From positions 9,475,001 to 9,539,000 of the forward strand of contig NC_087178.1 of NCBI RefSeq assembly GCF_035594125.1: 64,000 nt of DNA, given 5' to 3'. Both the position numbers and the translations under genes were made by a program. Below are positions 1 through 10,590 of the stretch, piece by piece (the stretch's first letter is position 1; each line of letters begins with the position of its first letter). Origin of the DNA: Scylla paramamosain (taxonomy: Eukaryota > Arthropoda > Malacostraca > Decapoda > Portunidae). The notes under the pieces were generated by a model. It was given only the letters and a program-made list of their open reading frames with translations. It searched no databases and was not told the origin of the DNA.

Positions 1-31
1 GAGAAAGTGCTATTGGAGTGTTGTGTGGTTA

Positions 32-71
32 TGGTGGTGGTGTGGTGGTGGTGGTGGTGGTGGTGGTGGTG

Positions 72-107
<36 letters not shown>

Positions 108-109
108 GT
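32..109. repeat. compound (TGG)n-(TAG)n microsatellite
   Basis: Uninterrupted TGG/GGT triplets run into TAG triplets. The low-complexity reading frames over this stretch (poly-Cys, poly-Leu, poly-Thr, poly-Pro) are products of the repeat and not genes. Confidence 0.97.
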
Positions 110-191
110 TGGTTCATTACATTCCAAGCACAGTACATAAATAAATAAATATATAAATAAGTAAATAAATATGATAAAAAAATAAGAAAAT

Positions 192-229
<38 letters not shown>

Positions 230-230
230 C
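192..230. repeat. (AAC)n microsatellite
   Basis: About thirteen ACA/AAC triplets in a row. An A/T-rich segment with loose AAAT repeats precedes it at about 138-190. Confidence 0.97.
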
Positions 231-350
231 CACATAAAAACTGATGACCCCAACCAATCACCATGACCTCTAGTACAAGGGTCACACAGGGCCACCACAC
301 TGCGACCTGATACAAACATAAACAAGACACCTTTTAAGCATGAAGGACAA

Positions 351-424
351 GTGACCTACGACCCAACAGTGACCCACAGTAATCCCACATTGACCCACAG
401 TGACCCAACAGTGATCCAACAGTG
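351..424. repeat. degenerate short minisatellite, TGACCCAACAG-like
   Basis: The motif GTGACCCA(A)CA recurs about six times with a spacing of roughly 11-13 bases and small substitutions. No gene is visible in the surrounding 240-600. Confidence 0.6.
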
Positions 425-606
425 TCTTCACCTAGAATTGTGGAGTGTACAAGTGCCCAGCTGACACGTGGAGGTGCAGGTGTCAAGGCTAGGTCACATT
501 AGGTCACCTGAACAGAGAGAGTGTAAGGGGGGGGTGGCCTGGTGAAGGGAGGGGGGCCAAGTCAACCCTTAAATTGTGTGTAATAATGAAAATAATGATA
601 ACAGTG

Positions 607-608
<2 letters not shown>

Positions 609-677
<69 letters not shown>
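609..677. repeat. (CT)n microsatellite
   Basis: A pure CT dinucleotide run of about 34 units. It directly abuts the TTAGG-like stretch that follows. Confidence 0.98.
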
Positions 678-678
<1 letters not shown>

Positions 679-679
<1 letters not shown>

Positions 680-736
680 GTTAAGTTGTCATGTCTTGAT
701 TAAGTTAGGTTAAGTTAGATTAGGTTAGGTTAGGTG
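679..736 (+). repeat. interstitial TTAGG-like run
   Basis: Imperfect pentamers (AGGTT/AAGTT) end in three clean AGGTT units at about 722-736. TTAGG is the common arthropod telomere unit. A run this short and degenerate inside a sequence is an interstitial telomere-like repeat and not a chromosome end. Confidence 0.6.
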
Positions 737-748
737 TTTACTTGGCAT

Positions 749-893
749 TTTGGCCTGTACCAAGGTTCCCACACTGCCAAGTAAGTTTAGTAGGTGACTG
801 AGAAGAATGCATGGTATTATTTTGGCCTGTACCGAGGTTCCCACACCGCCAAGTAAGTTTAGTAGGTGACTGAGAAGAATGTATGGTATTATT
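749..893 (+). repeat. 72-bp tandem duplication
   Basis: Two adjacent copies start at 749 and 821 and differ at a few positions, for example CCAAGG versus CCGAGG. Each unit contains TTTGGCCTGTACC and ends in GGTATTATT. Unit function is unknown. Confidence 0.85.
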
Positions 894-1021
894 TCAGGAG
901 AGAACAATAATGCTTGACACATTTATGAGTACTGTTTTTGGATACTGAGAAACTTACTAGTGATGTTCTTGTAGCAAAGTAATAGTTTCCATGATATAGG
1001 TAATTTGTGTTAGGTGATGCA

Positions 1022-1078
1022 CATAGGTTAGGTTAGGCTAGGTTAAATGAGGTTAAGTTCAGGTGAGGTTAAGTTAGG
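1022..1078 (+). repeat. second interstitial TTAGG-like run
   Basis: AGGTT pentamers interspersed with AGGTTAA and AGGTGA variants, on the same strand as the run at 679-736. Confidence 0.55.
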
Positions 1079-2267
1079 AATGCCTTCTTTAAAGCTATCA
1101 TCTCCATTCAAATACTTAAAATTACTGTTATTGTGTTCCCTGCTCATAAAACCTACTTCCCCACAAATTCCCAAGATTACAGCGGGTTGAGGGGAGGACA
1201 CATCAAATGATATAATATTGAGTTGCTTTATGTTCAAAATCGTCTATAAAAAAGAAGAGACAATAACAAACACCATAATTTTGGGTAAATTTATAGCTTA
1301 AGCCAATGTCCCCAATCTCTACCCACGGCCCCCCAATCTCTCAAGCAAGCTTGGGGGCCTGTGGGGAACCTAACCTAACCTAACCTGCCCGCGCAGCTTA
1401 TGGGTACTTATAGAGACTTCCTATTGGTGCAACTCATGGTGGTAGCACGTGATTGGCCCGAGGAATTATAGACACAGTGATCCTATCCAGCAGCTACCCA
1501 CAATTCAAAGCATTAAACAACTGAAGTTCAGGCAACAATACACCATTTATGTTTACCTGTGGACTTAGAAAAAAGTTGAGAGCGCTGTGCATTCCCAGGC
1601 CTATTGTGGCGTTATTTTTTATTTCCGACAAGTAGTGTAATCATTAGAAATGATGTGAATAGTGAGAAGAACAAAATGAGGTAGGTTATTACCACGTAGT
1701 GTGTAATGGCTTAAACTATAATAAAACCAAAAAAATTACTTAAAATACCAAAGTTTACTCCAAAAGATCCCTAAAGCGAGCAAACTCAGCCTAGATACCG
1801 AAGTTGAAGGGCAACCCCAACCCGCCCACACCCTAAATACCCCTGAAACTTTAAAATTGCTTAAAAAACGTGGGGAAAAAAAAACAGAACCCTTTAAATA
1901 AATCACGAAATTATACGAAGCCCCAAAAAAAACACACACAAACACAAATCCCTAAATTCTCACCCTAAAAACCCTAAAAAAAACTAAAAATTACCGTAAA
2001 ATTAGGGGAAAAACTTACAAAAAACACCAAAAATCTTATGAGGAAAACGTGGGAGACTCAGTGCAGTGACCACGGGGCTCCCTATTTCCCTTAATTTCTC
2101 CCTTATTTCAGATCCCCCGCGGCGCCTCAGGGTCCCCAGGGGCTCACCATGGATGCAGGGAACAGGTGTACTGGGGGCGGCCTCCGGGGTGGGGAATTAC
2201 TTGGGAAATTTGCGAAAAAACAAGATTTCTAGGCAGTGTGGTAGGAGTAAACACGAGGGAACGCTTG
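1079..2267. other. unrecognised non-repetitive sequence
   Basis: No convincing coding region. A short CCTAA run on the opposite strand lies at 1368-1387. A segment at about 1390-1500 holds two ATTGG (inverted CCAAT) motifs and a CACGTG E-box, which is compatible with a promoter but far from proof. 1700-2050 is A-rich. 2085-2200 is abruptly GC-rich and is preceded by a pyrimidine tract ending TTTCAG, so it could be an acceptor and exon, but I recognise no protein in it. Open frames here are short and look incidental. Confidence 0.4.
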
Positions 2268-3228
2268 TCTTGATCTTGATCTTGATGGTACAGGTGGCAA
2301 GGATCACTCCTGAGTCAGGCCTTTGGATCGGCAACTCCTGTAGAAAGGGGGAAAAAAAAAGAGAAACGAACAGCATCCTCTATCCTAATTGTTCATACAC
2401 CTGGCATGCCACATTCTCTCCAGAAACTCTTTCACCGCCTCAATCATCCTTTCATTCGCCTCTCTACACAGTCCCAGCAACAACACCATCCACTCTTTTC
2501 CTGTCTTCTCCACTCTTTCATTCCTATCATGCCCTAACTCAGTCAGTATCACTTGCATCATCTCATTCCTGTCTCTGGCATACTTCACACACTCCAGCAC
2601 CACATGTTCCACCGTCTCATCCTCTCCCATGTCACACATCTGGCACACTTTGCTGCGGGACTCAGACCACCTGTAACTCCTTGCATTCACATCCATACAC
2701 TGTGCCCTCGCTCGGAAGAGAAGATCACCACCCAGGCTTCCACCATACCACCTTTCATACCTCGGGGCCTCTTTCTCCTTGTACCATTCCAGGGTCTTCT
2801 TTCTTTCCATCTCATTCTTCCATTCATTCAGTCCCACACATTTCACTTCTTTGTCTATCTCATTCTTCCATTTTCTCACATCCCATTCGGCTCCCACTCT
2901 GCCTCCTCTTGTTACCACCCATTCACGCTCATTTTGATTCCTACCAGCCATTCTTATCGCCCACACAACTTGCAATCCATTCCTGTCTGTCATTCTCATG
3001 CATCTCTTCCTCCATTTGCTTCCACTTTCATTCCACAGGTACACCTTCCTTGCTATTCTTGCATCATCCATTCTCTCAAGCCTAATCTTGTACCTAAGTG
3101 TGGCTTTTGTCAGTCTTTCTCTGAAGGTGCTCCATCCCATGTCACCTCTCAAGGCTTCAACTGCTGTGCACCTCGGTGCACTCAGTGCCATCCTTGCTAC
3201 TCTATTCTGGCCCACTTCTAACTTATCA
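2268..3228 (-). mobile_element. non-LTR retrotransposon copy A (5'-truncated)
   Basis: This is the third of three head-to-tail copies when read on the minus strand. It starts where homology to copy B ends (just after plus-strand AACTTATCA, about 3228) and finishes in a 3' tail of (ATCAAG)n at 2268-2286. It keeps only the C-terminal coding part and the 3' UTR. The 3' UTR contains an internal homopolymer (A on the plus strand, about 2349-2357). Outside the tail the sequence is unrelated, so 2267/2268 is the outer 3' boundary of the array. Confidence 0.85.
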
Positions 3229-3242
3229 TCTTGATAGTACAT
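2385..3242 (-). pseudogene. LINE ORF remnant, C-terminal part (copy A)
   Basis: An uninterrupted 285-codon frame matches the C-terminal third of the copy-B protein almost residue for residue. It begins with a few codons (MYYQDD) that come from the tail of the neighbouring copy and not from the element. The zinc-knuckle-like C-x2-C-x9-H-x4-C near the end is kept. All reverse transcriptase catalytic motifs are missing, so this is a 5'-truncated remnant despite its open frame. The high similarity to copy B and the absence of stops suggest a young copy. Confidence 0.85.
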
Positions 3243-3263
3243 GATCTTGATCTTGATCTTGAT
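3229..3263 (-). repeat. (ATCAAG)n 3' tail at the B/A junction
   Basis: Read on the minus strand, about three ATCAAG hexamers follow TACC and are followed by ATCATGTACTAT before the truncated 5' end of copy A. The same 3' sequence recurs at the C/B junction (5611-5643). The outer end of copy A at 2268 has the hexamers without the ATGTACTAT extension. Confidence 0.8.
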
Positions 3264-5610
3264 GGTACAGGTGGCACAGGATCACTCCTGAGCCAGGCCT
3301 TTGGATCGGCAACTCCTGTAGAAAGGGGGAAAAAAAAAAAAGAGAAACGAACAGCATCCTCTATCCTAATTGTTCATACACCTGGCACGCCACATTCTCT
3401 CCAGAAACTCTTTCACCGCCTCAATCATCCTTTCATTGGCCTCTCTACCCAGTCCCAGCAACAACACCATCCATTCCTTTCCTGTCTTCTCCACTCTTTC
3501 ATTCCTATCATGCCCTAACTCAGTCAGTATCACTTGCATCATCTCATTCCTGTCTCTGGCATACTGCACACACTCCAGCACCACATGTTCCACCGTCTCA
3601 TCCTCTCCCATGTCACACATCTGGCACACTTTGCTGCGGGACTCAGACCACCTGTAACTCCTTGCATTCACATCCATACACTGTGCCCTCGCTCGGAAGA
3701 GAAGATCACCGCCCAGGCTTCCACCATACCACCTTTCATACCTCGGGGCCTCTTTCTCCTTGTACCATTCCAGGGTCTTCTTTCTTTCCATCTCATTCTT
3801 CCATTCATTCAGTCCCACACATTTCACTTCTTTGTCTATCTCATTCTTCCATTTTCTCACATCCCATTCGGCTCCCACTCTTCCTCCTCTTGTTACCACC
3901 CATTCACGCTCATTTTGATTCCTCCCAGCCATTCTTATCGCCCACACAACTTGCAATCCATTCCTGTCTGTCATTCTCATGCATCTCTTCCTCCATTTGC
4001 TTCCACTTTCATTCCACAGGTACACCTTCCTTGCTATTCTTGCATCATCCATTCTCTCAAGCCTAATCTTGTACCTAAGTGTGGCTTTTGTCAGTCTTTC
4101 TCTGAAGGTGCTCCATCCCATGTCACCTCTCAAGGCTTCAACTGCTGTGCACCTCGGTGCACTCAGTGCCATCCTTGCTACTTTGTTCTGGCCCACTTCT
4201 AACTTATCAATTTCACTTTCATTCCATGCAATCACATCCATACCATACATTATACATGGCACAGCCACACTCTTCCACACTTCTCTCAACACATCATACT
4301 TACTTGCTCTCATCCTTGCCGCGCTTCCCAATCGACCTACCCACTGGTTTAGCATACTTATCTTTTCATTCTTTGTCTTTGCACACCCACTAGGACTCAT
4401 CCACATCCCTAAGTACTTGTATTCTTGCACCTGTCTCAACTCATTCTCTCCAAGTCTCCATACCACATTACTTTCATCCTCTGATCTATTCACAATCATT
4501 ACTTTGCTTTTCTCACTGCTAAACCTTACTCCAAAGTCTTTACCATAGCCATCCACTACATCCAACAAACTTTGAAGCTCATCTGCCGATTCACTCATAA
4601 CAACTACATCATCTGCATAAAGGAGCACACATACTTTATCATTCCCCACACTTACCCCTACATTCATTCTTCTCATCCTGGCTGCTAGCTCCTCTGTATA
4701 CAGGCTAAAAAGGGTTGGTGACAATATACAGCCCTGCCTAACTCCTCTCTCACTCTTCACCCAGTCTGTTTCTATGTCTCCTAGCCTGTATCTAGCTCTT
4801 GTGTCCACATACATACTTTGCACTACGTTAACTATCTTTGCACTCAATCCAATCTTTTCTAAGACTCTACCTAACATTTCTCTGTTCACTCTATCATAAG
4901 CTTTCTCTATATCCAAAAAACCTAGGTACAATTTACCCCCATCCTTCTTTTTCTTCTCAATCATTTCATTCACCACAAACATATTGTCCTCAGCTCTCCT
5001 GTCCCTACGAAAACCATTCTGTTCTTCACCCAGCACTCCAGCTCTCTCAATCCATTTACACAGTCTCTCATTCAACACTGCACTGAAAACTTTACCTACT
5101 GTATTCACTAATGCAATTGGCCTGTAGTTCTTCAGCTCATTCTTACTCTTAAATCCTCCCTTATGTAACAGACACACTCGGCTCTCATTCCACTTTCTTG
5201 GCACTCTCTCTTCATCCCACACTCGGTTGAATAACTCAGTCATTCTGTCTATCACTACCTCCCCACCATTCTTGTAGAACTCATAGGGTATATCATCTGG
5301 ACCTGCTGCCTTGCCATTCTTCTGCCTTCTCACACACCTCTCCACTTCATCCCTACTGATTCTTTCATCCAGTTCATCTGCATTCTTCCTTTCCAGTGTT
5401 ACACATTCTTCTCTCACACTAAACATCTCACCTACCCCACCTACTTCTTCCCAGAACCCTTTGATTGCCTCCCTGATTCCATCCTTCTCTGTTATAACTA
5501 CACCCTCCACTTTTAGACTCTCCACACCAACACTGCCTGACATATTCTCACCTCTCATGAACTTGTACCATTCACGGCCACCTTCCATACCTTTCTCCCT
5601 TAAAGATTGA
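3241..5610 (-). mobile_element. non-LTR retrotransposon copy B (5'-truncated, ORF intact)
   Basis: About 2.37 kb, the longest of the three tandem copies. On the minus strand it enters inside the ORF near 5610, runs through reverse transcriptase and C-terminal zinc knuckle, a short 3' UTR with a homopolymer, and the hexamer tail. No endonuclease domain is present, so the 5' part of the element is missing. The clade is not resolved from what remains; the missing endonuclease and a tree of the RT would settle it. Confidence 0.88.
3366..5588 (-). CDS. reverse transcriptase of a non-LTR retrotransposon
   Basis: A 740-codon frame without stops. Visible motifs: KNGKAAGPDDIP (about residues 90-101), KNYRPIALVN (153-162), NGFRRDRRAEDN (191-202), the first catalytic Asp in GFLDIEKAYDRV (223-234), RQGCILSPTLF (284-294), and the polymerase box YADDVVV (324-330) with its Asp pair. 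A C-x2-C-x9-H-x4-C zinc-knuckle-like motif (about 655-673) sits in the C-terminal domain, as in many non-LTR elements. The role is target-primed reverse transcription of the element RNA. The annotated Met is probably internal: in-frame codons continue upstream (IQSLREKG) until they run into the tail of copy C. An N-terminal endonuclease is absent, so the copy is not expected to be autonomous even though the RT looks undamaged. Confidence 0.92.
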   Translation of the reverse strand: MEGGREWYKFMRGENMSGSVGVESLKVEGVVITEKDGIREAIKGFWEEVGGVGEMFSVREECVTLERKNADELDERISRDEVERCVRRQKNGKAAGPDDIPYEFYKNGGEVVIDRMTELFNRVWDEERVPRKWNESRVCLLHKGGFKSKNELKNYRPIALVNTVGKVFSAVLNERLCKWIERAGVLGEEQNGFRRDRRAEDNMFVVNEMIEKKKKDGGKLYLGFLDIEKAYDRVNREMLGRVLEKIGLSAKIVNVVQSMYVDTRARYRLGDIETDWVKSERGVRQGCILSPTLFSLYTEELAARMRRMNVGVSVGNDKVCVLLYADDVVVMSESADELQSLLDVVDGYGKDFGVRFSSEKSKVMIVNRSEDESNVVWRLGENELRQVQEYKYLGMWMSPSGCAKTKNEKISMLNQWVGRLGSAARMRASKYDVLREVWKSVAVPCIMYGMDVIAWNESEIDKLEVGQNKVARMALSAPRCTAVEALRGDMGWSTFRERLTKATLRYKIRLERMDDARIARKVYLWNESGSKWRKRCMRMTDRNGLQVVWAIRMAGRNQNEREWVVTRGGRVGAEWDVRKWKNEIDKEVKCVGLNEWKNEMERKKTLEWYKEKEAPRYERWYGGSLGGDLLFRARAQCMDVNARSYRWSESRSKVCQMCDMGEDETVEHVVLECVQYARDRNEMMQVILTELGHDRNERVEKTGKEWMVLLLGLGREANERMIEAVKEFLERMWRARCMNN

Positions 5611-5643
5611 ATAGTACATGATCTTGATCTTGATCTTGATGGT
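5611..5643 (-). repeat. (ATCAAG)n 3' tail at the C/B junction
   Basis: Same arrangement as at 3229-3263: TACC, hexamer repeats, then ATCATGTACTAT, then the truncated 5' end of copy B. The shared extension at both inner junctions is an observation; its origin is not known. Confidence 0.8.
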
Positions 5644-6073
5644 ACAGATGGCTCAGGATAACTCTTGAGCCAGGCCTTTGGATCGGCAGCTCCTGTAGAA
5701 GGAGGAAAAAAAAAAAAAAAAAAAGAGAAACGAACAGCATCCTCTATCCTAATTCATCCTACATCTAGCACACCACATTCTCTCCAGAAACTCTTTCACG
5801 GCCTCAATCATCCTTTCATTCGCCTCTCTACACAGTCCCAGCAACAACAGCATCCATTCATTTCCTGTCTTCACTCTTTCATTTCTATCATGCCCTAACT
5901 CAGTCAGTATCACTTGCATCATCAGATTCCTGCCTCTGGCATACTTCACACACTCCAGCACCACATGCTTCACTGTCTCATCCTCTCCCATGTCACACAT
6001 CTAGCACATTTTGCTGCGGGACTCGGACCATCTATAAGTCCTTGCATTCACATCCATACACTGTGCCCTCGCT
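5611..6073 (-). mobile_element. non-LTR retrotransposon copy C (severely 5'-truncated, mutated)
   Basis: The first copy on the minus strand. It holds only the last ~110 codons, the 3' UTR and the hexamer tail. Homology to A and B stops after plus-strand CCCTCGCT at 6073. The reading frame (5749-6073) has an in-frame TAG at 6003-6001 where A and B have the Gln inside the zinc knuckle, and one codon is deleted (RVKTG against RVEKTG). The 3' UTR homopolymer has grown to about 20 bases. More differences from B than A has suggest it is the oldest or least constrained of the three. Confidence 0.83.
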
Positions 6074-6180
6074 GATTTCCAAACCACTTTATTACCATCT
6101 TAACACACTTCTTCCCCCACTTTCTTTATTGACTTTCTTATTTTTTCTATCATAAACTCTATATTTGTCAATCCCGGTCA

Positions 6181-6489
<309 letters not shown>

Positions 6490-6621
6490 AATCAATAGAG
6501 AGGAGAGAGAGAGAGAGAGAGGGAAGGGTATGAGAAATGTAGAAACAAAGAGGGAGTAGGAATGGGGAGGCAGACATAGAATAGGGTAAAGAAAATTGGT
6601 GTGGCTTAATTTAAACGTCAG

Positions 6622-6753
6622 TTCAAAACTTGCTGTGATTCTGTTTGCACTGCTCAAAAATTCATGTGATTTTGCTGTGATTCTGTTTGCACTGCTCAAA
6701 AATTCATGTGATTCTGTTTGCAGTGTTTAAAACTTCATGTGATTCAGTTTGCC
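6622..6753 (+). repeat. minisatellite, units of 42, 31 and 31 bp
   Basis: GTGATTCTGTTTGCA-type cores recur at about 6635, 6677, 6708 and 6739, with CTCAAAAATTCAT spacers between. It lies just before the large satellite begins and its sequence differs from it. Confidence 0.75.
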
Positions 6754-6774
6754 TTTGGTTACTTTTTATGTTTT

Positions 6775-9310
6775 TTTTGGGGGGGGGGTTAAGAAGCTCA
6801 AAACATTGAAAATATACTTTTTTGGTAATGTTATTATATTTTTTTTTTCCCAAAAAAAGGCGTTTTGGATGCGTTTAAGTGTTTTTGTATGTAAGTAGCT
6901 CATAAGCACTGAAATGAAAAGTTTTTGTAATCTTTTGTTTTCTCCTATAGGGTGCTTTCCTTGGTTTTTAGCTTCTTGGTACATAACACGCTCATAAACA
7001 GTGAAAGGACATGTTTCTGGAAATGTTTCCTTTCCCCATATAGTATGCTTTGCATGCATTTTCGCGTTGCGGTACCTAATAACGTGAAAAAAGCCTTAAA
7101 ACACAAGTTTTGGTTAATCTTGTTCTGTTTCTCCATATAGAGTATTATTCATACGTTTTAGTGTTCTGGTACCTATGAAGCTCAATACTACTCAAAATAC
7201 ACGTTTCTTTTAATGTATTCTTTTCCCCTTTTAGGATTATTTGCATGTATTTTATCGTTTTTGTACGTAACAGGCGCAAAATTTCTCAAAATGCATGTTT
7301 TTGGTAAATCTGTTGAGTTTCTACATAAAGTGTGTTTTCCAACCGTTTTAGCAGTTTGGTACGTAAGTAGCTCAAAACAATGTTTTCCTATTTACGGTAC
7401 TTTCCATGCTTTTTAAGAGCTTTTTGTGCCTAACACACTCATAAACTCTCAAAAGACATGTTTCTGGAAATGTCGTTTATTTTGCCCATTTCGGGTGCTT
7501 TGCATGCATTTTGGCATTTTGATACCTACCAACACTAAATACACTTAAAATACACGTTTTCTCCATACAGAATGCAAATCATACGTTTTATTGTTTTGGT
7601 ACCTAATAAGCTAAAAAAAAAATAAAAAAAAATTTCATACTACTGGTTTCTCTTAATGTCTTTTCGTTTTCTTATATAGGGTATTTTATATGCATTTTGA
7701 CGCTCTTGTGCATAACAAGTTCAAAAATCGCTGAAAATGCTCGTTTTTGGTAATGTTTTATGTTTCTGCAGGAAGGGTGTTTTGCTTGTTTTATCGTTCT
7801 GGTACATTATAAATTTAAAAACTTCCAAACACGTGAAAAGTCACTTTGTTGGTTATTTCTTTTTCCCTTCCAACATAATGCTCTTTTCATACTTCTTAGT
7901 GTTTTGGTGTCTAACACGTAGAAACACTCTCAAAACATAAGTTTCTTGTAATGTCGTTTTGTGTCGTCTTTTAGAGGTCTTTGCATATATTTTTGCGTCT
8001 TGGTACCTAATAATATGAAAACCACTCAAAATATATATTTTCATTCGTGTTGTTTTGTTTCTCCATATAGAATACTATTAAGGTGCCTTTGTGTTTGGTA
8101 CCTAAAAAGCTGAAAAGCTCTCATAATACACGTTTCTCGAAATGTCTTCGTTTCCCGGCATAGGGAACTTTGCATACATTTCGGTGTTATTCTACTTACA
8201 TACCTCAAAAACACTGAAAATATATATTTTTTTGTATTGTTATTTTGTTTCTCCATAAAGCGTGTTTTGCGTCTGTTCAAACGTTTTGATATAGAAGTAG
8301 CTCAAAAACACACAAAAAAAAAATACTATTTTTTTTTGTAATTTTGTTTTGTATTCCCATATAGGATGCTTTCCATTTTTATTTTTTTAGAGTTTTAGTG
8401 CCTAACACGCTCATAAACACTCAAAATTCACGTTTCTGGAAATTTCGTTTCGTTTTTCCCATAGATTGCACTTTGCATGAATTTCGACGTTTTGGTACAT
8501 AACATTGTGAAAACAAACAAAATACACGTTTTTATTAATGTTGCTCTGTTACTCTATATAGAGTGGTATTCATGCATTTTCGTATTTTAACCTAATAAGG
8601 TGTAAAACACTTATAATATACGTTTCTCGTAATGTCTTTTCGTTTTCCCATATTGGGAACTTTACATGAATTTTGAATTTTTTTTACGTAATTAGCTTAA
8701 AACATTAAAAATACACCTTTTCTTCTTTCTCCGTAAAAGGTGTTCTGCATGCGCCTTTGCGTTTTAGCATGTAAGTAGCTCAAAACAATAAAAAAAACTT
8801 ATTTGTAATGTTTTGTTTTCCCATGTTTTGTAGCATTTTGGTACCTAATAAGCTTACAAACACTGAAAAAACACGTTTCTAGAAGTGTCGTATTTTCTCT
8901 CATATATCATGGTTTTCATGCATTTTAGCGTTTTTGTTTCTACATATAGAGTGCTATTCATTCGCTTTAGCGTTTTGGTACCTAATAAGTTGAAAACACT
9001 CATACTGCACGTTTCTCGTAATGTACTTTCGTATCCATATATAGTGCACTTTGCATGCATTTTGGCACTTTTGTACGTGACAAGCTTAAGAAATAAAATG
9101 AAATACTAGTTTCTGGTAAGGTTATTTGTTTTTTTTCCATGAAGGGTATTTTGCAAGCATTTCAGCGTTTTTGTACGTAAGTAGCTGAAAAATACCCCCA
9201 AAAATACGTTTTTTGGGGAATGTTGTTTTTTGCTTTTCCAGTATAGGGAAGTTTTCATGCTTTTTACTGTTTTGTGGTTAACAAGTTCATATACACATAT
9301 ACATGGAAAA
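6775..9310 (+). repeat. satellite block 1, forward, pentamer type
   Basis: Diverged ~96-bp monomers in forward orientation. Each carries GCGTTTTGGTAC, then a TAA-containing spacer, then AAACACTCAAAATACACG. Types A-E (see 28766-33340) succeed one another. No gene is visible; the open frames are short and periodic. The block forms most of the left arm of an inverted duplication with 33.3-35.9 kb. Confidence 0.85.
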
Positions 9311-10590
9311 AAAAAAACTATTTTGCCAAAAACGTCTCTTTTGAGTTTTTTTTTTTTTTTTCAGCTTCTTACGTACCAAGAAGGTAAAATGCATGAAAAA
9401 CACCCTTTATGGAAAAACAGAATAATATCACCGAAAAGAAATCATTTGAGAGTTTTTGAGCTTGTTAGGAAGAAAAACGCCATAATATATGCAAAGTATT
9501 CTATATGAAGAAAGAAAAAGACATTACGAGAAACGTGTATTTGTAAAGTAAATTTGAGCTTCTTAGGTAGCAAAATGTGAAAACGCATGAATAGCACTCT
9601 GTATGGATAAACATAACAACATCACCAAAAACGTGTATTTTGAGTGTTTTTTTCATATTGTTAGGTGCCAAAACGCCAAAATGTATGGAAGCCAACTAAC
9701 TAACAAACGAAACTAAATTTAATGAAACGTGTCTTTTGAATGTTTATGAATCTACTAGGTACCAGAATGCTAAAAAGTATGGAAAGATCACCATATGGGA
9801 ATAAAAAACACTATCAAAAACATGTCTTCAATCTTTTTGAGCTTCTTATGTACCAAAACGCTAATACGTTTGCAAAACACTTTTTATGGAGAAAGAGAAT
9901 AAAATTGCCAAAAACAAGTATTTTATGTGTTTATGAGCTTGTTACATACAAAACGCAAAAATGCATGCAAAGTAACCTTTATGAGGAAATGAAACGATGT
10001 TTCCAGAAACGTGTCTTTGGAGTGTTTAGACACTAAATCGATATAAAGCTTGGAAATCACTTGATTTGAACAACAAAAGAACACTAAGGAAAACGTGTCT
10101 TTTAAGTGTTTTTGAGCTTATTACATACCAAAAACCTAAGCTGCATGCAAATAAAAAAAAAAATCGTCATCGAGAAACATAATAACATTACCAAAAACTT
10201 GTAATTGGAGTGTATTTCTCATTGTTAAGTACACATGCAAAGCATGCGAAAGGAGACTAGTTTTCTAGAAAGGTGTCTTTTGAGTGTTCTAGCTCCAAAA
10301 CGATGAAAAGCATGGAAATCACACTGTAATGGAAAACAAAACATTAACAAAAATGTCTATTTTCAGTATTTTTGAGCAACTTAGGTATCAGAACGCTAAA
10401 ACGCATGCAAAACACCCTTGATGGAGAAACAGAATAACATTACCAAAAACAAGTTTTTTTAAATTGTTTTTGAGGCTGTTACGTGAAAAACGTCATAATA
10501 CATTCTATGTACCCTATTTGGTTAAATGGAAAAAAAAATATTACGAGAAAGGTTTTTTTTTTACTTCTTAGGTAACAAACCGCTAAAAAG
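6780..10590 (+). repeat. left arm of a ~3.8-kb inverted segmental duplication
   Basis: This stretch, including the strand switch near 9310, recurs reverse-complemented at 32035-35875. Private variants are shared, for example the ATATGTGTATATGAACTTGT region beside the switch (mirrored near 33365), CATGTGTACTTAACAAT (mirrored in 10200-10240) and the TTAGTTAGTG-like stretch near 9705. Mirrored positions sum to about 42650. Its right end coincides with the start of 11-mer satellite. Confidence 0.82.
9311..10590 (-). repeat. satellite block 2, reverse, pentamer type
   Basis: The same family on the other strand (AAACGTGT..TTTGAGTGTTTTTGAGC and GGTACCAAAACGC). The switch from block 1 lies at about 9300-9325 next to a poly-T tract. 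No gene is visible. Confidence 0.84.

Noticed and set aside
10..330. Poly-Cys and poly-Leu frames with an apparent hydrophobic segment
   Set aside because: They are produced by TGG/TAG/AAC triplet repeats, and the apparent membrane segment is a repeat artefact.
1390..2265. A host gene promoter with first exon (CCAAT-like motifs, E-box, GC-rich exon-like segment after TTTCAG)
   Set aside because: The motifs are short and common, and no reading frame with recognisable protein sequence follows before the LINE array begins. Kept only as a note in the region entry.
2066..4548. Plus-strand open frames of 339, 222 and 189 codons over the LINE copies
   Set aside because: They are antisense to the intact reverse transcriptase frame, are dominated by Ser/His/Pro from its reverse complement, and repeat with the LINE copies.
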